Notes under the pieces: generated by a model
The model's database searches: none
The model's input: the letters and a program-made list of their open reading frames with translations, nothing else
What the model was told of the DNA's origin: nothing
NCBI RefSeq assembly: GCF_022539315.1
Contig: NC_066316.1
Span: forward strand, 26,433,245-26,497,244
Origin: Serinus canaria
Lineage: Eukaryota; Chordata; Aves; Passeriformes; Fringillidae
Direction of reading: 5' to 3'
DNA: 64,000 nucleotides
Shown: one piece after another, positions 24,111 to 38,400 of the stretch
Layout of the letters: each line of letters starts with the position of its first letter
Numbering within the stretch: the stretch's first letter is position 1
Translations under genes and position numbers: made by a program

Positions 24111-27100
24111 AAGCGAAAGAAACCTGTTATCCATAGCTATTCCTATATGCAGTTATAATCAGTCACAAAAAAGTTAGTTCTTTCAATTTAGATAAATCAC
24201 TTAAAAATGTGTATGGCACTTAGGCTTTCATTTTCTGTTTCTGGAAAGAAAGTCTGGTTGATTGAAGACTGCTGCTCTACTGTACTCAAAGAGTCTGCCG
24301 CACTATTGAAATATATTCTTCTTTCAACACGTTTATGATGAGTGGGTTTTCAGTTTGGAATGGTTTAACAGTCAAAACAATTCACATTCCATATTACAAG
24401 CTGAGCTTTATTTAAAGAAGGGGGAGGCTGAGACTAGTTTAGAGTTGTTTGCTCAAGTTATCAGGTTGCCAAAGGCCCAATTTAACCTCCAAATAGTTGG
24501 AAAACAATTACATTGCATTACTACTGTGAATTGCTTTAGATTGATTTACTGTGTATTTTTTTTTCCTGTGTGTTTTAGGTTTTTTTCCCCCCAAGCCAGA
24601 ATATTAAAATACACTTTTTCAAGTCTTCTATTTTTGTGTGATGTGTGAGAAGTAACTACATCTGTGATGTAAGCAAGTAAGGTAAACTGAAATGGTTTCT
24701 ATAGCAATCATGTAGGAAACCCAAGGAAAGACTGGCATCTCAGGAAAGGCGAATGTGAGCTATCCCCTTGTATGGAGTGGGATGCCCTAAGCTGTCTCTG
24801 GAAGATCACAAAGCTTAAAGCAGCCATATCTAAGCAAAGGGCATGTCTAAACTAGACTCTTTAAGGAACTTACATGCTTTATTCCAAACTGCAGGAATCT
24901 GCCTGCTTGTCCCTGGTTTATGGCTCTGAAATGGATCCCAGTGGCCAAGCCAGACCCTTCTCAAGCAATACTGGAATAGCAGTAATGTACTTTTCCTCAT
25001 TTTCAGAAATAGTCACTACAGCTGTTGGCACTGTGGGAAGCTGTGAGAGGCAGCTGGAGTTGTGCACCATTCTCTTTCTCATCCCACCATGTGCAGGGCC
25101 ATCGTCTTATCTGGAAAGCAAACAATTGACATGTCTGGAGAGAGATTAATAATGGAGCAGTGCTGCTGCAATAAAAACTGTCTGGACAGGTTCCACTCAT
25201 CTATTTCATTTGCAAAAGGGCAAACTTCAAAAGCATAAATTTGTATTCCAAATGTGCTGTGAAATATTTCGGGTGGGGAGGGTGAAGTGAGGACCTCACA
25301 GTGTTGCCTCCTAGAGTCCTCTGCAGCGGAATAGTCCTCATGGATGACATAAACAGCAGGGACTTTCACCCTGCCTGCTGGTGTGGTATTGTTCCATGCT
25401 ATCACAGGGCCATTCTCAGCCTGTAGACTGTGTGAAAGCAGGAAGATGACAATAGTTGGTATAACAAGAGAGAGAGAGAGCTTCTCTCTCAATTCCAAAC
25501 TCCAAGATATGCCAAATGTTGTGTGTGAAAGGTGAAAAATGAAGCACTAATTATTTCCTAGGAAAAGTGAACAAACCCAAAGCAGAAAGGAGGACAAAAC
25601 AGTCTCAGTTTTGAAGAGGAAAAAGTTTGGATGTTTACTGACACCATGTGCCCTCCTTGCTACAGGAACATGACTGAAAGGATGGGCAGGCTCTTCATCC
25701 TGCCTCAGCAACTGGACAGAGGTCTGTTTTAATGCAGTACTTTGTGTTTGCAGTAAGAGAAGCTGGAACACAGAGTTTGTCTTTGTCACAAGAACATCTG
25801 ATAGTCAGACTTTGAATAGGACTTGTGAGAAAGAGGAGTGAAGTATTTGGCTACATACGATATCTGGATTTTCGTTCTTTATTCATGGGGTCCAGTAAGG
25901 TGGGATATAAAACAAACCTCATGCATTCTGACAGGGAATGATTTTGCTTGTAAGTTCAAAACCAAAGTGGTTTGAATTTCCTGCATTGCCACAGTTAGCC
26001 ACATGTGACTCCTCCTAACTCTGTTTGCATTCATTCCCTTTCCAGCTGTTCCCATAATCTCCCTGTTCATCCATGTCTGAGGAGGTGAAAAGGGAGATTT
26101 CAGAAGAAGTTGTGGAAGATCCATGCTACAGGTGCAGAGAAACACAGGCCAGCTCACACCCAAGGGCAGGACAGAGACAGTCCTTGTGACCCACATGAGT
26201 TAGTGACAGCACCAGAAACAAGATTCCTGCTTCAACACCATGCTGAGCAACCAGGCCATATCCTTCTCCAGCTGCACCAGCAACTGTGCCTGACTCCACA
26301 GCACACTCTGCTAGTGTTAGGGCAGGAATCTTTGCAGAGTACTTGGAGCACTTGTGGCCTCAGTCCCCTTGTCAGAGAAGCCAGCACCTTCAGCTGCATT
26401 TTACTTGTGTGGGAATTGTTTGAGCTCACTCCTGCTGCCACAGCTGCTTTAGGAAAACATTTAGTTAAAGATGAGGGCAAGCACACATTATGGATGCAAG
26501 CATATGGCTGTCACACTGCTGCCCAACAGCTTCTATGGATATGTGGCACGTTGTGTTATCCAAAGCACTTGGAATTTTTCAGACAACAAAAGCTAATGAA
26601 GGCAGCTAATACAGCTTTATGTGGCACTTGCTTCCTGATAGAATTGCCAGTCCAGTGCTTTGAATTCTGTGCCAACAGCTTTGACACAAGTGAAAGAGCA
26701 AGCTGTGCTTCTAACAGATGTGAGTGCTTTGGTTGCAGCGATCACTGCTTTTTCAGAATTGTTTTCATGCATGGGGCATTGCAGATGCATGCTTTTTCCA
26801 AAGTGACAACACAGACAATTGAGGTAACTTTTGGAATAATTGGAATAACTTGCAGTGGCAAGCCTTTAAGGAGCAAAACCAAGTGGCATCACCCAGCAAC
26901 TATTTTACTGTCCTGCAAGTGCTTGTATTGAACAGATGCACAGCATGTGGCTGGCATGGTAGGCAGTGTCCTGCACTGCAGCTGAAGTGCTACTCCAAAA
27001 GCAAGCCATGCTGCTGAATTTCAGGGAATCTGCAGTCCTTTCATGACAGCAGGATGAAGACAAACACAACAGCATTATACATGAAATTACTAGTTAAATA

Positions 27101-27590
27101 GTCTCAATTTGAGAGACTATTGACAGTTCATCCTTTAGTTTTAGCCTTTCTCACTCTATTTTTCCATTTCGTAGCCTAAGAAATGGCTACTGAAATAAGG
27201 TGATATTTCTTGCTCTGCTAAAACAAGGTTATCACAGTACCCTAAGAACTGGATACTATTTATTTAGTTCTTTTAATGGCAATTTCAGCAAGGAAATGGC
27301 AATTTTTATGCCTGTGAAGATGATGAATATAACCTAGAGATACTGGAATGCAGAAGACTGTCTTCCATGAGAAAACCTCTGAGATTTCTTCAAAAGGCTG
27401 GGGTTGGTAAGCAGTTCTTTTGCAGAAGGCGTGCTCTGGCTGAGGAGCAAATGCCTCAGGTGAAGGAGCTACAGGAAGAAGGCTCTCCAGGGACTCCAAC
27501 CTCCAGTGCAGTGGAGAAGTTTATGGACTTGATGGAACACTACAGGGTAATTTGTCGAGGGACTACTAGTCAAGGATCTGTTAAAGATGA
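24111..27590. other. Desert segment with one long open frame
   Basis: No gene is supported. The plus-strand frame 26089-26931 is open for 281 codons but has no recognised domain and no ATG until 26494. A minus-strand frame at 25079-25498 begins with a hydrophobic segment resembling a signal peptide, but it starts at TTG and shows no family match; I treat it as chance. A 9-bp inverted repeat lies at 27097-27121. Confidence 0.65.
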
Positions 27591-27591
27591 T

Positions 27592-27844
27592 GGCTGGATA
27601 TTAGGAAAAAATTCTTAATCCAGAGGGTGGCTGAGCTCCAACAGAGGATGGCTGAGCAGGCTCCCCAGGGAAGTGCTCACAGCACCAAGCCTGACAGAGT
27701 TCAAGAAGTGTTTGGACAATGCCCTCAGGCACATGGTGTGACTCTTGGGGTGTCCTGTGCATGGCCAGGAGTTCAACTTGATGACCCTTGTGGATTCAAT
27801 AGTCCCTTCCAAGTCAGCACATTCTGCAGTTCTATGACTCTGTG
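27592..27844 (+). mobile_element. CR1 LINE 3' fragment
   Basis: The sequence matches the familiar CR1 3' region: it starts near GGCTGGATATTAGGAA, continues through a TCCCCAGGGAAGTG-like segment and CCTTGTGGATTCAATAGTCCC, and ends in TTCTATGACTCTGTGA, a degenerate CR1 tail repeat. It is 5'-truncated, as nearly all CR1 copies are. No intact coding sequence remains. Confidence 0.88.
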
Positions 27845-30800
27845 AAGTACATTGCCAGTTCTAAACCTTTGCTTCACATGGACAGGATGTGGCAAATCTC
27901 GGCATTCTGTGCTATTTGTCAAAGAAAGATACAGTCCAGACTTCAGAAAGCCTTGACCCTTGAAGTGTTTGTGTTGTGCTTGGATGGCACATGGTATGCA
28001 GTCCAGTGCAAGTGAAGGTTGGGCTGAGGAACCAGTGAGGTTCTGCTCTGAGTCATCTGCTGAACAGAAGCAAGTCCTAACACAATTCCTTACTTCAGCA
28101 GATCCATCACTAAGGCAGAGCATGATCTGAATGAGAAAAAACTATGCCAAAAATTTTGGGCTTTTTGTCTGGCTGGGAAAAATAATTTTCCTATCATATT
28201 TTTTAAGCTTTGTTACAAATGAGAAAAACCCATATATTGCAAAATGAAACCTTCTTTAAAGGTAACCCCCCCCCAATTTTTCTTGACATTTTATTTTTCC
28301 TACAAGCTTTGCCATCTTTTAGGCAGTAAAAGCAATGTAATGAAGTTAGCACAGATTCTCCAGAACATACTGTTTTGGGAGGAAAAGGGATCCAGGAAGA
28401 TTTTACTCTATTGACATGATGAGCCATGTCACAGTAAAAAGACTGAATTTTCATATAGAGACATTGAGTCTGTGCCATTTGTAGAGTAACCAAGGAATTG
28501 TGCTCTCATCAGCTCCTGCACAGATGCTTCCCTCTTGTTTTTGTCCATAAATGACACTGCCTACTCAGACAGGCCATTTTACACTTTAACATAAGGTAAG
28601 ATTCAGAGTGCTTAAGACACCTGGATACCTAGGCTACTCAGAATATCCTTCCTAAGCTATCTTCTGTTAGGGCTCTCTCTTCCAGGGCTCCCAAACTTTC
28701 TCCTAGGGTATTTAGTTATAAGCCAAGACAACCCACTAAACCAATGTGTAAACCTCTAAAATGTTCAATATGTATGGCAACATGGAGATATCTGGCCTCA
28801 GGCAAGGCTTTCAAGCTCCAGAGGATACACAAAGTCCATTATTAGATTGGTTCTTCATTAGCCAAACATCTGGCTCTCAGCTTCTCTCATGGTAGTGCTG
28901 TGGTTGGGATGCTACCTCAACTTCATTTTCATAATCTACACTGTTCAGTGATTTATATCAGTCTGCTTTTAATCACATCATGCCAAAATTAACCAACTGT
29001 AATTGTCACCCAGGGTAGGCTGCCTTCTGGAAAGGCCATAAATGAGATTAACTGTGAGGGCAGGATGCAGCTGCATGGCTATGAAGTGGGAGAGGAATCT
29101 GTGCACTAGCTCAGCCTCTACCCCATAATGTAAGAGAAAGAACATGGCCCTAATGGGAAGAAAGGAAGACTGAAGAACACTGAAGTATCTGTGACTTCAT
29201 GCTCTCTCCACCTTCTTCCCACAGTTTTCCTTATGTATATTTTTCAGCTGCAGAGAAATCAAAACATCTTTATTTTTTGTTTCATTTCTCAACCACTCTG
29301 TTTATAAGATCAATTCAAATATTTGACTCCAAATCTCAAAATACTTCCCCTCTCTTCCTCCCATAATTTCAGTTTGTCAGCAAAAATGCACCCATAAACT
29401 CATCATGTTCACAGATGTGTGTTCTGCATCCAAGCCACGTTGTGCTCTGCAGCATAGTGAGAGCCTTTGCGTAGCTGGAAGGAGCAGAGGAATGGGATCT
29501 GGAAGGTGGGAAACCTTCAGAACATAACTTTTCCCTTTTGGTGCTTCAGATCCAGCACTGACTGAAGTCATAAAGCGATCTTCTAGCAGCTTCAGTAGGC
29601 TTGGGAACAGGCTCTAACAAGGGAGTAAGCAGAAGATGCATGGTATGACATCAGCTTAATACTAGTTGCCAACATTTTTTTAACTAAGAAATATTAGGAA
29701 ATATTAGCAAATGCGATAACACAGTGAAATGTGGTGACAATAGGAATACTGTTCATATCTTGTTCCTTCAAGTTATGACACAAAGTAGAAAACACAATGA
29801 AAACCATGTGGTGATCTTTAAAGTATCTGGCTTTGTTTAAAACTACCCTTTTTAACAAGATCAAATGTAAAACAAAGACTTTACAAATAATTTTGTTAAT
29901 CAGGCAATGGTGATACAAAGGTCTCTGTAAGCACAAAGGGGAAAGGGAGCTTGGATTTTGTCCTGCTGCTGCAGAAGTGGAGGAAAAATTGGTTGAAACA
30001 CAGAAAGTAGAAGAGCCTTGCTCTCCCTCTTCAGTGATCTCTCTGCATAAACTAGCCATAGCAGTGGACTCTTGGAGGTCTTTCCTGAGGGAAAGAAAGA
30101 GGTTGTCATACAGTTAGCTAACTTTGGAGCTAAAAAGAAAACTGCCACGTGAGCCCAGCCTTGAAATACAACCAATGTAGCCAGTAATCAGTAACAGCTT
30201 TCCCCTTCAGTGGAAGATACAAGAAACCCACAGCACGTTCTCAGCGACAGTTTTGATGCATGCCTTGCTATAAAGCTGTTCAAAGGGAATCTTAGAGCCC
30301 AAAACTGTTACAGCTATACTCTATACTCTACAGAGCTAGATCCTATAATCCCATTGATGTATCTTCTTTTTTTCTTATGGTCAAAGGTCTGCCAGATAAA
30401 GACTGATTTATTGTTTATACTTCTATAATTACCTCATGGAATATAAGCCCTTAGATCTAGTGAACACCTCTTCTTGTAACATCACACCTATTCTTTCCTC
30501 TGTCTCCTTCCTTGTGTTCTCACATCTTTGCTTCTTGTATCTCGACCCTTTGATGTTCAAACCACTGTCATAATTAACATGTGCCAACTGGTCCCCATCC
30601 CCTTCCCACTGCTCCACTGTGAGCAGGAAGGCAGGGAAGCATCGCCCACTCGCTGCTCTTACCCCACTTGTGCCTTTTCTCCTTGATGTGCAGAAAAGGA
30701 GTGAGTGGGAACCAGCTGGTGTTTCTGCTTGTACATGTTCATGGATGAATGGGAAGTCAGTAAAGGTCAGATGGAATCAAGAGTCCCTGACAAACTCAAA

Positions 30801-32065
30801 GCATCCTGTCTACTCACAACAGGCAAAAAATCTGTTTCTACAATTTCCCCGAGCCATCTTCAGTACAGAACAACAGTAAAAGAGACTGCTGAAGATACTG
30901 TTAGTAATATGCTTGCTATCTGGGATAGCAAATGTCCTTTATGGTCATTATCTAGATTTAGATAGCTAGATTTATCTAGATTTAGATAGCAGCTCTAGAT
31001 TTTATTTTATGAGAACCAGCAAATGAGACTTTGGAGCTTCCGTTTCTGGATGGAAGGAGAGACTCAAGGCAGTGGCACTTGGGAGATAAATGTGTAAACT
31101 GAAGATCTGTCAAAGCAGAATTGAAAACTAATCTCCACAACAGAGTAAATTTAATTTAAGCCTAATTTGGCAATGAGGAAATTGCAGATACTATGACTTT
31201 AACTGGACAAAAATGTGATTACTAATTTTGTATGACACTGGATGCAGCTTAGAAAATCATTCTGTAAGTGAGGATTTCATATCTGTACACGGGACAAATC
31301 CCCACCACTGAAGCTCTAAGCAGTCATACACTATTGCTAAAGAGTATAGCAAGATTTTCAAGGATCCTCAGCATCAGATTAGCCCTGGCTCCTTGAGGCA
31401 ATTCCTGCTGACTTCTGCTGGACTAGAAATAGGACAATGCAAACCAGCTATTAGAATACTTCACAGACATTCAAGTTGTTCTGGCTTTACCGAGTGAGAA
31501 CTGCCAAGGGACAAGTACTGCAAAGGGGGAGCCAAGAGCAGCAGTTGCAGGGAAGAACAGGGTATCACATATAAATTTAAAGGCAGACTTTTAAGCCTGA
31601 AGCAATTGAGGTGTCCTTATTACTAGGTAGCTTATGTAGTGTTTGGCTCAGGAAATACCCAGCCCCAGGCCTAAGATATGTGGCTGAGTTTTTTCAGACT
31701 AACAAGTTGCTGAAACATAATATATATCTCTATTTGAAGCCACAGAAAATCTTTGGCTTAATTTATTCAGTAGAAATGGCACGCACAGAGACAGTCACTG
31801 AAACAGTTCTGAAGTGTTTTTTCTTAATCTAGTCCATAGTGAAAGCTGGTGCATGCACAATTTGTGAAGCTTTTCTGGCCCAGAAAGCAGTGTGTATTTG
31901 GCACACATTTGACAAGCCCCTCTCATGATCCCATCAAATTACCTTTTGAAATAGATCTTCATTCCAAGAGCATGGGCTTACGTCACATGAGAAGCACACT
32001 TTGCCACATGGCATTCAGGATTTGCTCAGCCAGTATTGCATTTTGACATAATTTCATGCAACTAT
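27845..32065. other. Desert segment, no gene seen
   Basis: Only short frames without recognisable domains. It holds a nine-C run at 28266-28274 and a 24-bp-period duplication near 30.95 kb. Otherwise I see nothing I can name. Confidence 0.7.
30948..30990 (+). repeat. 24-bp-period tandem duplication
   Basis: An identical 19-bp segment lies at 30948-30966 and 30972-30990. Both copies contain the TCTAGATTTAGATAG palindrome-like unit. Confidence 0.85.
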
Positions 32066-32470
32066 GACAGAATCACAGGAAGGTTAAGGATGGAAGGGAA
32101 CATGGGATATCACCTACTCAAACCTCCCTGCCCAAGCAGGGTTCCACAGAGCATGTTACTGTGGATTGTGTCTGGAAAGCTTTTGAATATCTCCAGTGAC
32201 AGAGACTCTACATCCTCCCTGCACAATCTGTTCCTGTGCTTGGTCACTTGCACAGTAAAGAAGTTCTTCCTCATGTTCAAGTGGAATTTCCTGTGCAGCA
32301 GTTTCTGCCCATTGCCTCTTGTTCTTTTGCTTGGCACTACCAAGAACAGCCTGACTCCTCTTGATGCCCTCCCTTCAGATACCTACAGGCACTGATGAGG
32401 TCCCCTCTCAGTTGTCTCTTCTCTAGGCTAAGCAGGTCCAGATTCCTCAACCTCTCCTCATAAGGAACAG
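32066..32470 (-). mobile_element. CR1 LINE 3' fragment
   Basis: On the plus strand the segment begins with a degraded tail (CAGAATCACAGG...GGATGGAAGGGA) and continues through diagnostic CR1 phrases such as AAGAAGTTCTTCCTCATG, TGAGGTCCCCTCTCA and CTCAACCTCTCCTCATA. The element is therefore inserted on the minus strand and is 5'-truncated near 32470. Confidence 0.92.
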
Positions 32471-35400
32471 GAAATACATGCAGAGGAAAGCACATCACAA
32501 TTTAGCCCATTTTTTCCAATTAGGACTGTCTTTCCCAGATAACCAATTTATATTGGGAAGTCCTAATTCCCTGACACGTTGCAAATATTTTTCCTTTAGA
32601 ATATTTAAAATACTTATATTAAGTCCTCATCTTTATTATTAGAGACTCAGTTGTCACTTGAAAAGCCTCCTTTTGTATAGGAAAGCTCCACTAATTATTA
32701 CACACTGGATATTTACCACAACATTTAATGAAGAGGCTCAAGAATTGGTACAAGTTGGTACAGAGCACTTGGAAGTAAATCAGCCACAAGTCCTCCAGGT
32801 TCTGGCACAGCTCTTGAGTCAGACTAGTCTTCTCAGCTGAGAATTGCTCCCAGGTCAAAAATCCAGGCTTTGGAGCAAGCAGAGCAAAAATATTACTAGC
32901 AGAGAGATAAGATCTAAATCAATGATGAGTGCCCAGCATACATGATCACCTGGTAGTTAAAATATGAAAGACAGGCTTTTATTAGTTTAACAGTTGTGAG
33001 TAATATTTTCAAGTAATGCCAAATGTGTTACAGATGTTGATAGGAACAACTGCTGACTTCAGCGTGCTCCAACACAGAGCTGGACTACTTTGGAGAAATC
33101 CAGATCAGAACTCAGCCAGCCTCCCTGTAAATCACAAAGAGCAAAACACTGTAATAATACCAGCCAGTCCAAGATCCTACATCCAACTCAAGGTTTTGGG
33201 AAACTCACTAGCTTGCTGACAGCTGCTTGTGAAGGGCTAAAGCAATGTTCTCCATCTTAAAACAACACAAGCTGATGAAAATCCTGTCTTGGAGTTGCAT
33301 ACAGAACAGGGAATCTTGTTAAAGCACTGGCAGGGTAATCAATGTGACATAATAGATGTTATGTACTGCATTAAACTATTTTGCACATCAAACACTGACT
33401 CTATGGAAAAGAGGACACATCATGTTCTAGTGCAGGATGAAGATGATGTCTTAAATGCAAGGAAGCAAACAATGAACACCAATATAAAATTCACCATGCC
33501 TTCTTGAGCTAACCTGAGAGACCAACTGGTACTGCTTCAAGAAAGACAAGTTTACCAGCTAGGTACTGTAAATGTGACCATTATGATGGGAGGCAGGACT
33601 GTCCCTCACTCTCTGTAAAGAAGACATAAATGGGATATATTTTCAAATGTTTTGAACAGTTTTACTCTGACCATCCTGTCCAGGATATGGCTCATCAATT
33701 CCACTTGGGACAAGGCTCCAGAGACCAATAGAGATTATTCCAAGGAATTTGTCTTAAAAAAACAAGTCCAAATTTTCCATCTCTCCATCTTCAAAACTGA
33801 CTGCTTAAAGTTCATTGTAACATTACGTCACACGCATAAATTTTTAAGCAGTCTGTTGAGATATTACATTTTTGATTACTGAAGTAACATTTGAACTGCA
33901 TAAAAATAACATGACAAAATCAAAACCTAACCTGTCTTCTACACATCACTCTTGCAATGCTACTTTAGATGTCTGCTTTTACACCTCTGTAGTTCCAATC
34001 TGATTTTCAGCTTATATAGAGGCCTGGAAATATTTTGCTTCAGAATGGAAGAATTGTAATGCACAGTGGAAATTCTTGCTTAAAATGGCACATGCACACC
34101 TCTGAGCCAGATTTTGGGATGTGGAAGGTTTCTTCATAGTCACTTTTTTTAAACTCCCAGCAATATATCTTACAGTTTGATTTCTAGGCATCTCAACTTT
34201 GCCACTAATAACATTTGTTACAGTTTTCATGTAAGCCAGCTCTAATATCAGACACATTCATATTTTCCATTACACAGAGGAAATATCTGGTGATGATTGG
34301 AAAAGCCTAGATAGATGTCTTGCTAGTAAGTCAGACTGTGACACTTACCAATTCTCCAAGCAAGTTCAGGAATGATCAAGAGCATAGCAGGACTCAAAAA
34401 AGATTAGAAATGTATAAGGATAATAAAAATAGATGGAAGAGCAGTGATGTGTAAACCCATGAACTGTTTTGTCCTGCAGTCCTCCTTAGGCTCAGTGGCT
34501 TATTGGAGCTCTAGGCATCACTGGGAGGTTCAGGCCATGCAGGACAGACTATGGGGCTAAGACTTGGGTCTGGGAAGAAACTTCTCTCTGGAATGCTTTT
34601 CTATAAAGATCTGTTATGTATGTTTCTTAGGCTTACAACATCTCATCAAGCCTAAAAACAAGGTAGTGTACTTAGCACCACATCAGGTCATGAACAAAAA
34701 TTAGCCATGCTGAAAGTGTCAGCCTGTAGCAAGAAGCAACAAATCACTTATTTGGCTGTGGCTGGGGAAGAGGAGGTGAGCTGATAGCTTGTCCAGCTAG
34801 CTCCACACTTCTGGGGAAAGGAGAAGATTTCAAGGGCAAGGGCTGGGAGAGCCAGGCCTTCAGCAAAGTGATCTTACATTGCAAAACCCACTGTGTTTTA
34901 AAGATAATTTCTCTGTAGGGCTGGCTAAACTCTGCTTTACCAACAGGACTGAGAGACTCCAAACTGGATCTGCTGGGATAAAATAAAATAATATCTTTGA
35001 CCCAAAATCTGTGTGCTGCATGTATCTAAGCAAACTTAAGATGACATATGCTCTTGTTACCATGGAGGATGGCTTTCTTCTCTCAGACAAACTGTGGGAT
35101 TCATTTATGTGATGCATAAATAAATTTACAGCAAGAAAGGAATATTACAATCATCTTCAGTGAGGAGGGAGTCCCGTTTTCCCAGTTCTCTTACAATTCC
35201 AAGATGAAAAATCCAGGACTCCTTACAAGAAAAACAACAGCTTGTTGTTTTGTTGTTGTTTTGTTGTTGTTGTTGTTGTTGTTGCGTTTTGTTTGTTTTG
35301 TTGTTGTTGTTGCTGCTTTTTAAGGGAACTTAGAGTTATTCAGTGAAATTCTGCTGCTGAGTAAAAGCAGTTTAAAAGTACAAAATGTGAAGTCCTAAAC

Positions 35401-38400
35401 TGCAACTGTTCAGAATTTAATTTTTGTGTTAAATTTTCTCTAAATGCCTCTTTATGACAATGAAAGCCAGCTCTGTAAAAGGATATTTTATCCCATACTC
35501 ACAAAATTAATATTAATATACATTAAACAGAATAAGGAAAGCTAATGACCCAGGAGAGAGTAAGGAATTACATAACAATTTGGAGCTCTCTAACACCCTA
35601 TCTTATTATGCTCTAAAGAATATGTAGGATTTATTGATCCTTCTCAAGATGACAGGCCTTATTTATCTTACAAAAATACAGGACATCCTGGTAGTATCTG
35701 CTATGTCATCTTGTCCACTTTGTGCTACTCCATCAACAAGGCCTCATCCTGCTTAGGGAGACACAGAAGACAGAAAAAGGCATTTAAGGTTCTGTGCCCT
35801 TATTCTCATTTGTGAAGGTTTCTGGCTCTGACAGAAGCACCTGTCTTCTAAAAACAGGAACAAGAATAGCTCCTCATGTGCATGCACTGGAGTGCACACC
35901 CACACATTCAATTTATCACCCTACTGCCATGTCCTCAGCTAAATATTAGAGACAAATGCAAATAATTCTGCTGAGTAGCTGAACCACCATGTTGCCAGTG
36001 ATCTAATCAGTGTGTGTGTATATACATGTGCATATCAGAGAGAAGAGAACCCTAAAAGTAAGTTCTGCCACACAAGATGAGCAGTAAGGATGTTGCTCTC
36101 TGAACTCTCTAAATAGCAGGATACTTGGCAGATATAAAAACAGCTTGGATTTTCCTGAAAAGAGAACACGGAGGGGTGAGAATGATTTCCAGAGTATGGA
36201 AATCCACCCTTTGGTTTGATTTCAGCCCCTCTTGGTGAACCTGTCCCATCTGTTAATTTCAATGACATTTTGGTGGCTGCTGATACTGAGAAGATAATGA
36301 GATTGATGGATTCTGCTTTGTAGATGCCTATAAAAAATTTATTTTCCTTCAGGAAATATTTATTTCTAAGGAAGATGCAAAAAGACTCACTGGGATAATC
36401 ATGTAGTCATTTGCAACAATATTCTGTACCACACCTGCACTGCCTTCCCAAGCAATCAGGAAGATGTGATATTGCCATTTTAATGTTATCCTTGATATTC
36501 CACTTCATAGTCAGAATTTTATAGCCAAAATGTAAATGTGGCGTTTTCCCCACTGTTCAATCTAACTGTAGCTTAACACAGCTACAAATATCTCTTAAAA
36601 TCTTTTAATAAGTATGCAAAAGAAACATACCTGAAAGCCTGGGGAAGATTCACTTATTTTAAAGTCTTGAACTACTATATTTTCACAGGCAACATCAGAT
36701 GGCATCATCCTTGAGCTCAGAATGCATAGTCTTTTCTCTCTGTCTCTTGGGCTCCTTGGTATTATCTCCAAAGGATATTCACCTGTGCTGGTCTTCCCCT
36801 ACACTTCTGTTCAGTGCTGCGTCCCCACCCACATTTATTCTAATTTTATTAGAATTAATAAAATTCTTCTCTAATTTTCTTCAGGCAAGTGGTCAGATAA
36901 TGGAGCATGAGGAACACCACCACTGTGGTCGTTGCCACAGTGCATGAGTTACTGCTCTGAATTTCATTTGCAACCTTGTGGTTTTATTTATTCATTATTT
37001 TGCAGGAGCTTTTGGCCTCTTTTGCCTCAGACCCTACACAGTAATAACTGCAGTTTTAATTTAACAGTCCTGTGCTGGTTAGGAAATTTTACAAACTGAT
37101 AACTAACTGCAGCTACTCCGTAAATACCACAGCCTCTGATGTGAAAGGCAATAATCCTCAAGAGGACCAGAAGAGAGCCTGCTGCATGCAGCAAGTCCTT
37201 GCAGCAGGCAGAGAAAGTATGGCAGAGCTTTAGGTAAGTGGGATATAATTAGCCATGTTGGAATTTGACCAGGATATCAGGGTTAACACCGCTGCTCCTG
37301 TGAGAAGTGCCTTGGGAGTTCCTCAGCAGCAGGCAGCCAGGACCTCTTGTTTTCATCACATTCCAGGCACTACATGACAGCTACCCAAATACACTTTGCC
37401 TTAATGAAACAGAAATGCACATATGATACCTACAATTTGGAACCAAGGTATGGACTTCATCCCAGAATGGATTCATTCAGTTTTGTGAATTATTCAGAGT
37501 GAAAAAGGGCTTCTGTATTTTGGTGTTGGACTTTATCTATTGTGAAGTAGTAACAACAAAATCAGTCACTGGTGAAACTGTGGAGCCCACAGTCTTCTTG
37601 AACATCTTGATGTGCTTGTGATTGACTGATAAGTCTAGAGGTGGGCATTTCTTGCATTGAGCTTTCATGCATTGCCTGCAAAATCTGTTTGGAAAGAGCT
37701 GTGGTCATGGGCATTACACAGTGCTCCGGGCTGTGCATGGAGATTGATGTGCGGGCAGAATTCCCAGTACTTACAGCATCCCAGAAGACTCACCCAGCTG
37801 CTTCCTCTGCATGTGCTTTTCAACTGCTTAGGTTTCTATCTTAAATGAGCTGCTCTAGCTCTTGCACTCTGAGCTAGTTGCCTTCCTGAGACCTTTTCTA
37901 GCCCCAGGTTTTTATTACTTTCCTGTGAGTCATGCATACCATGGATTGATGTAGCTCTGCCCTGCCCAGGAAGACTGCAGGGACAAACAGCTGCTGGTGG
38001 TGGGAGGAATGAAGCTTCTTTAATTTCTACAGTAAATCTCTGCTTGCTACCAGCAACAACCAGAGGGTTATGGAAGAGCAGCCAAGAGCTTTGCACTGAT
38101 GAGTGTATGGACAGAGAGATTTGCTGTATGCCAATGTTTTCCATAACCTAAAATTATTCAATTGGTTAAACTGAATTCACCTGGGTTCAAATCAGTGCAC
38201 TTGTCACCAGAAATTTCCAAACAATTCCATTATTCCTCCACAGAGAAGAAAGTGTGAACACTGGCAAAGTTTAGAGCTTCTTATTTTACACATGTTTCCA
38301 TATATTGGGCATGGAAGAGAAACATCCTTTTTCTCTCAAATGTATTCCCTCCTGTGTGAAGTGAATGTATTATGTGTACTCATATTCCAAGGCAATAAGA

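Noticed and set aside
25079..25498. Minus-strand 139-codon frame whose start resembles a signal peptide
   Set aside because: It opens with TTG, has no ATG before its last residues, shows no domain and lies in AT-rich desert. The hydrophobic start is likely chance.
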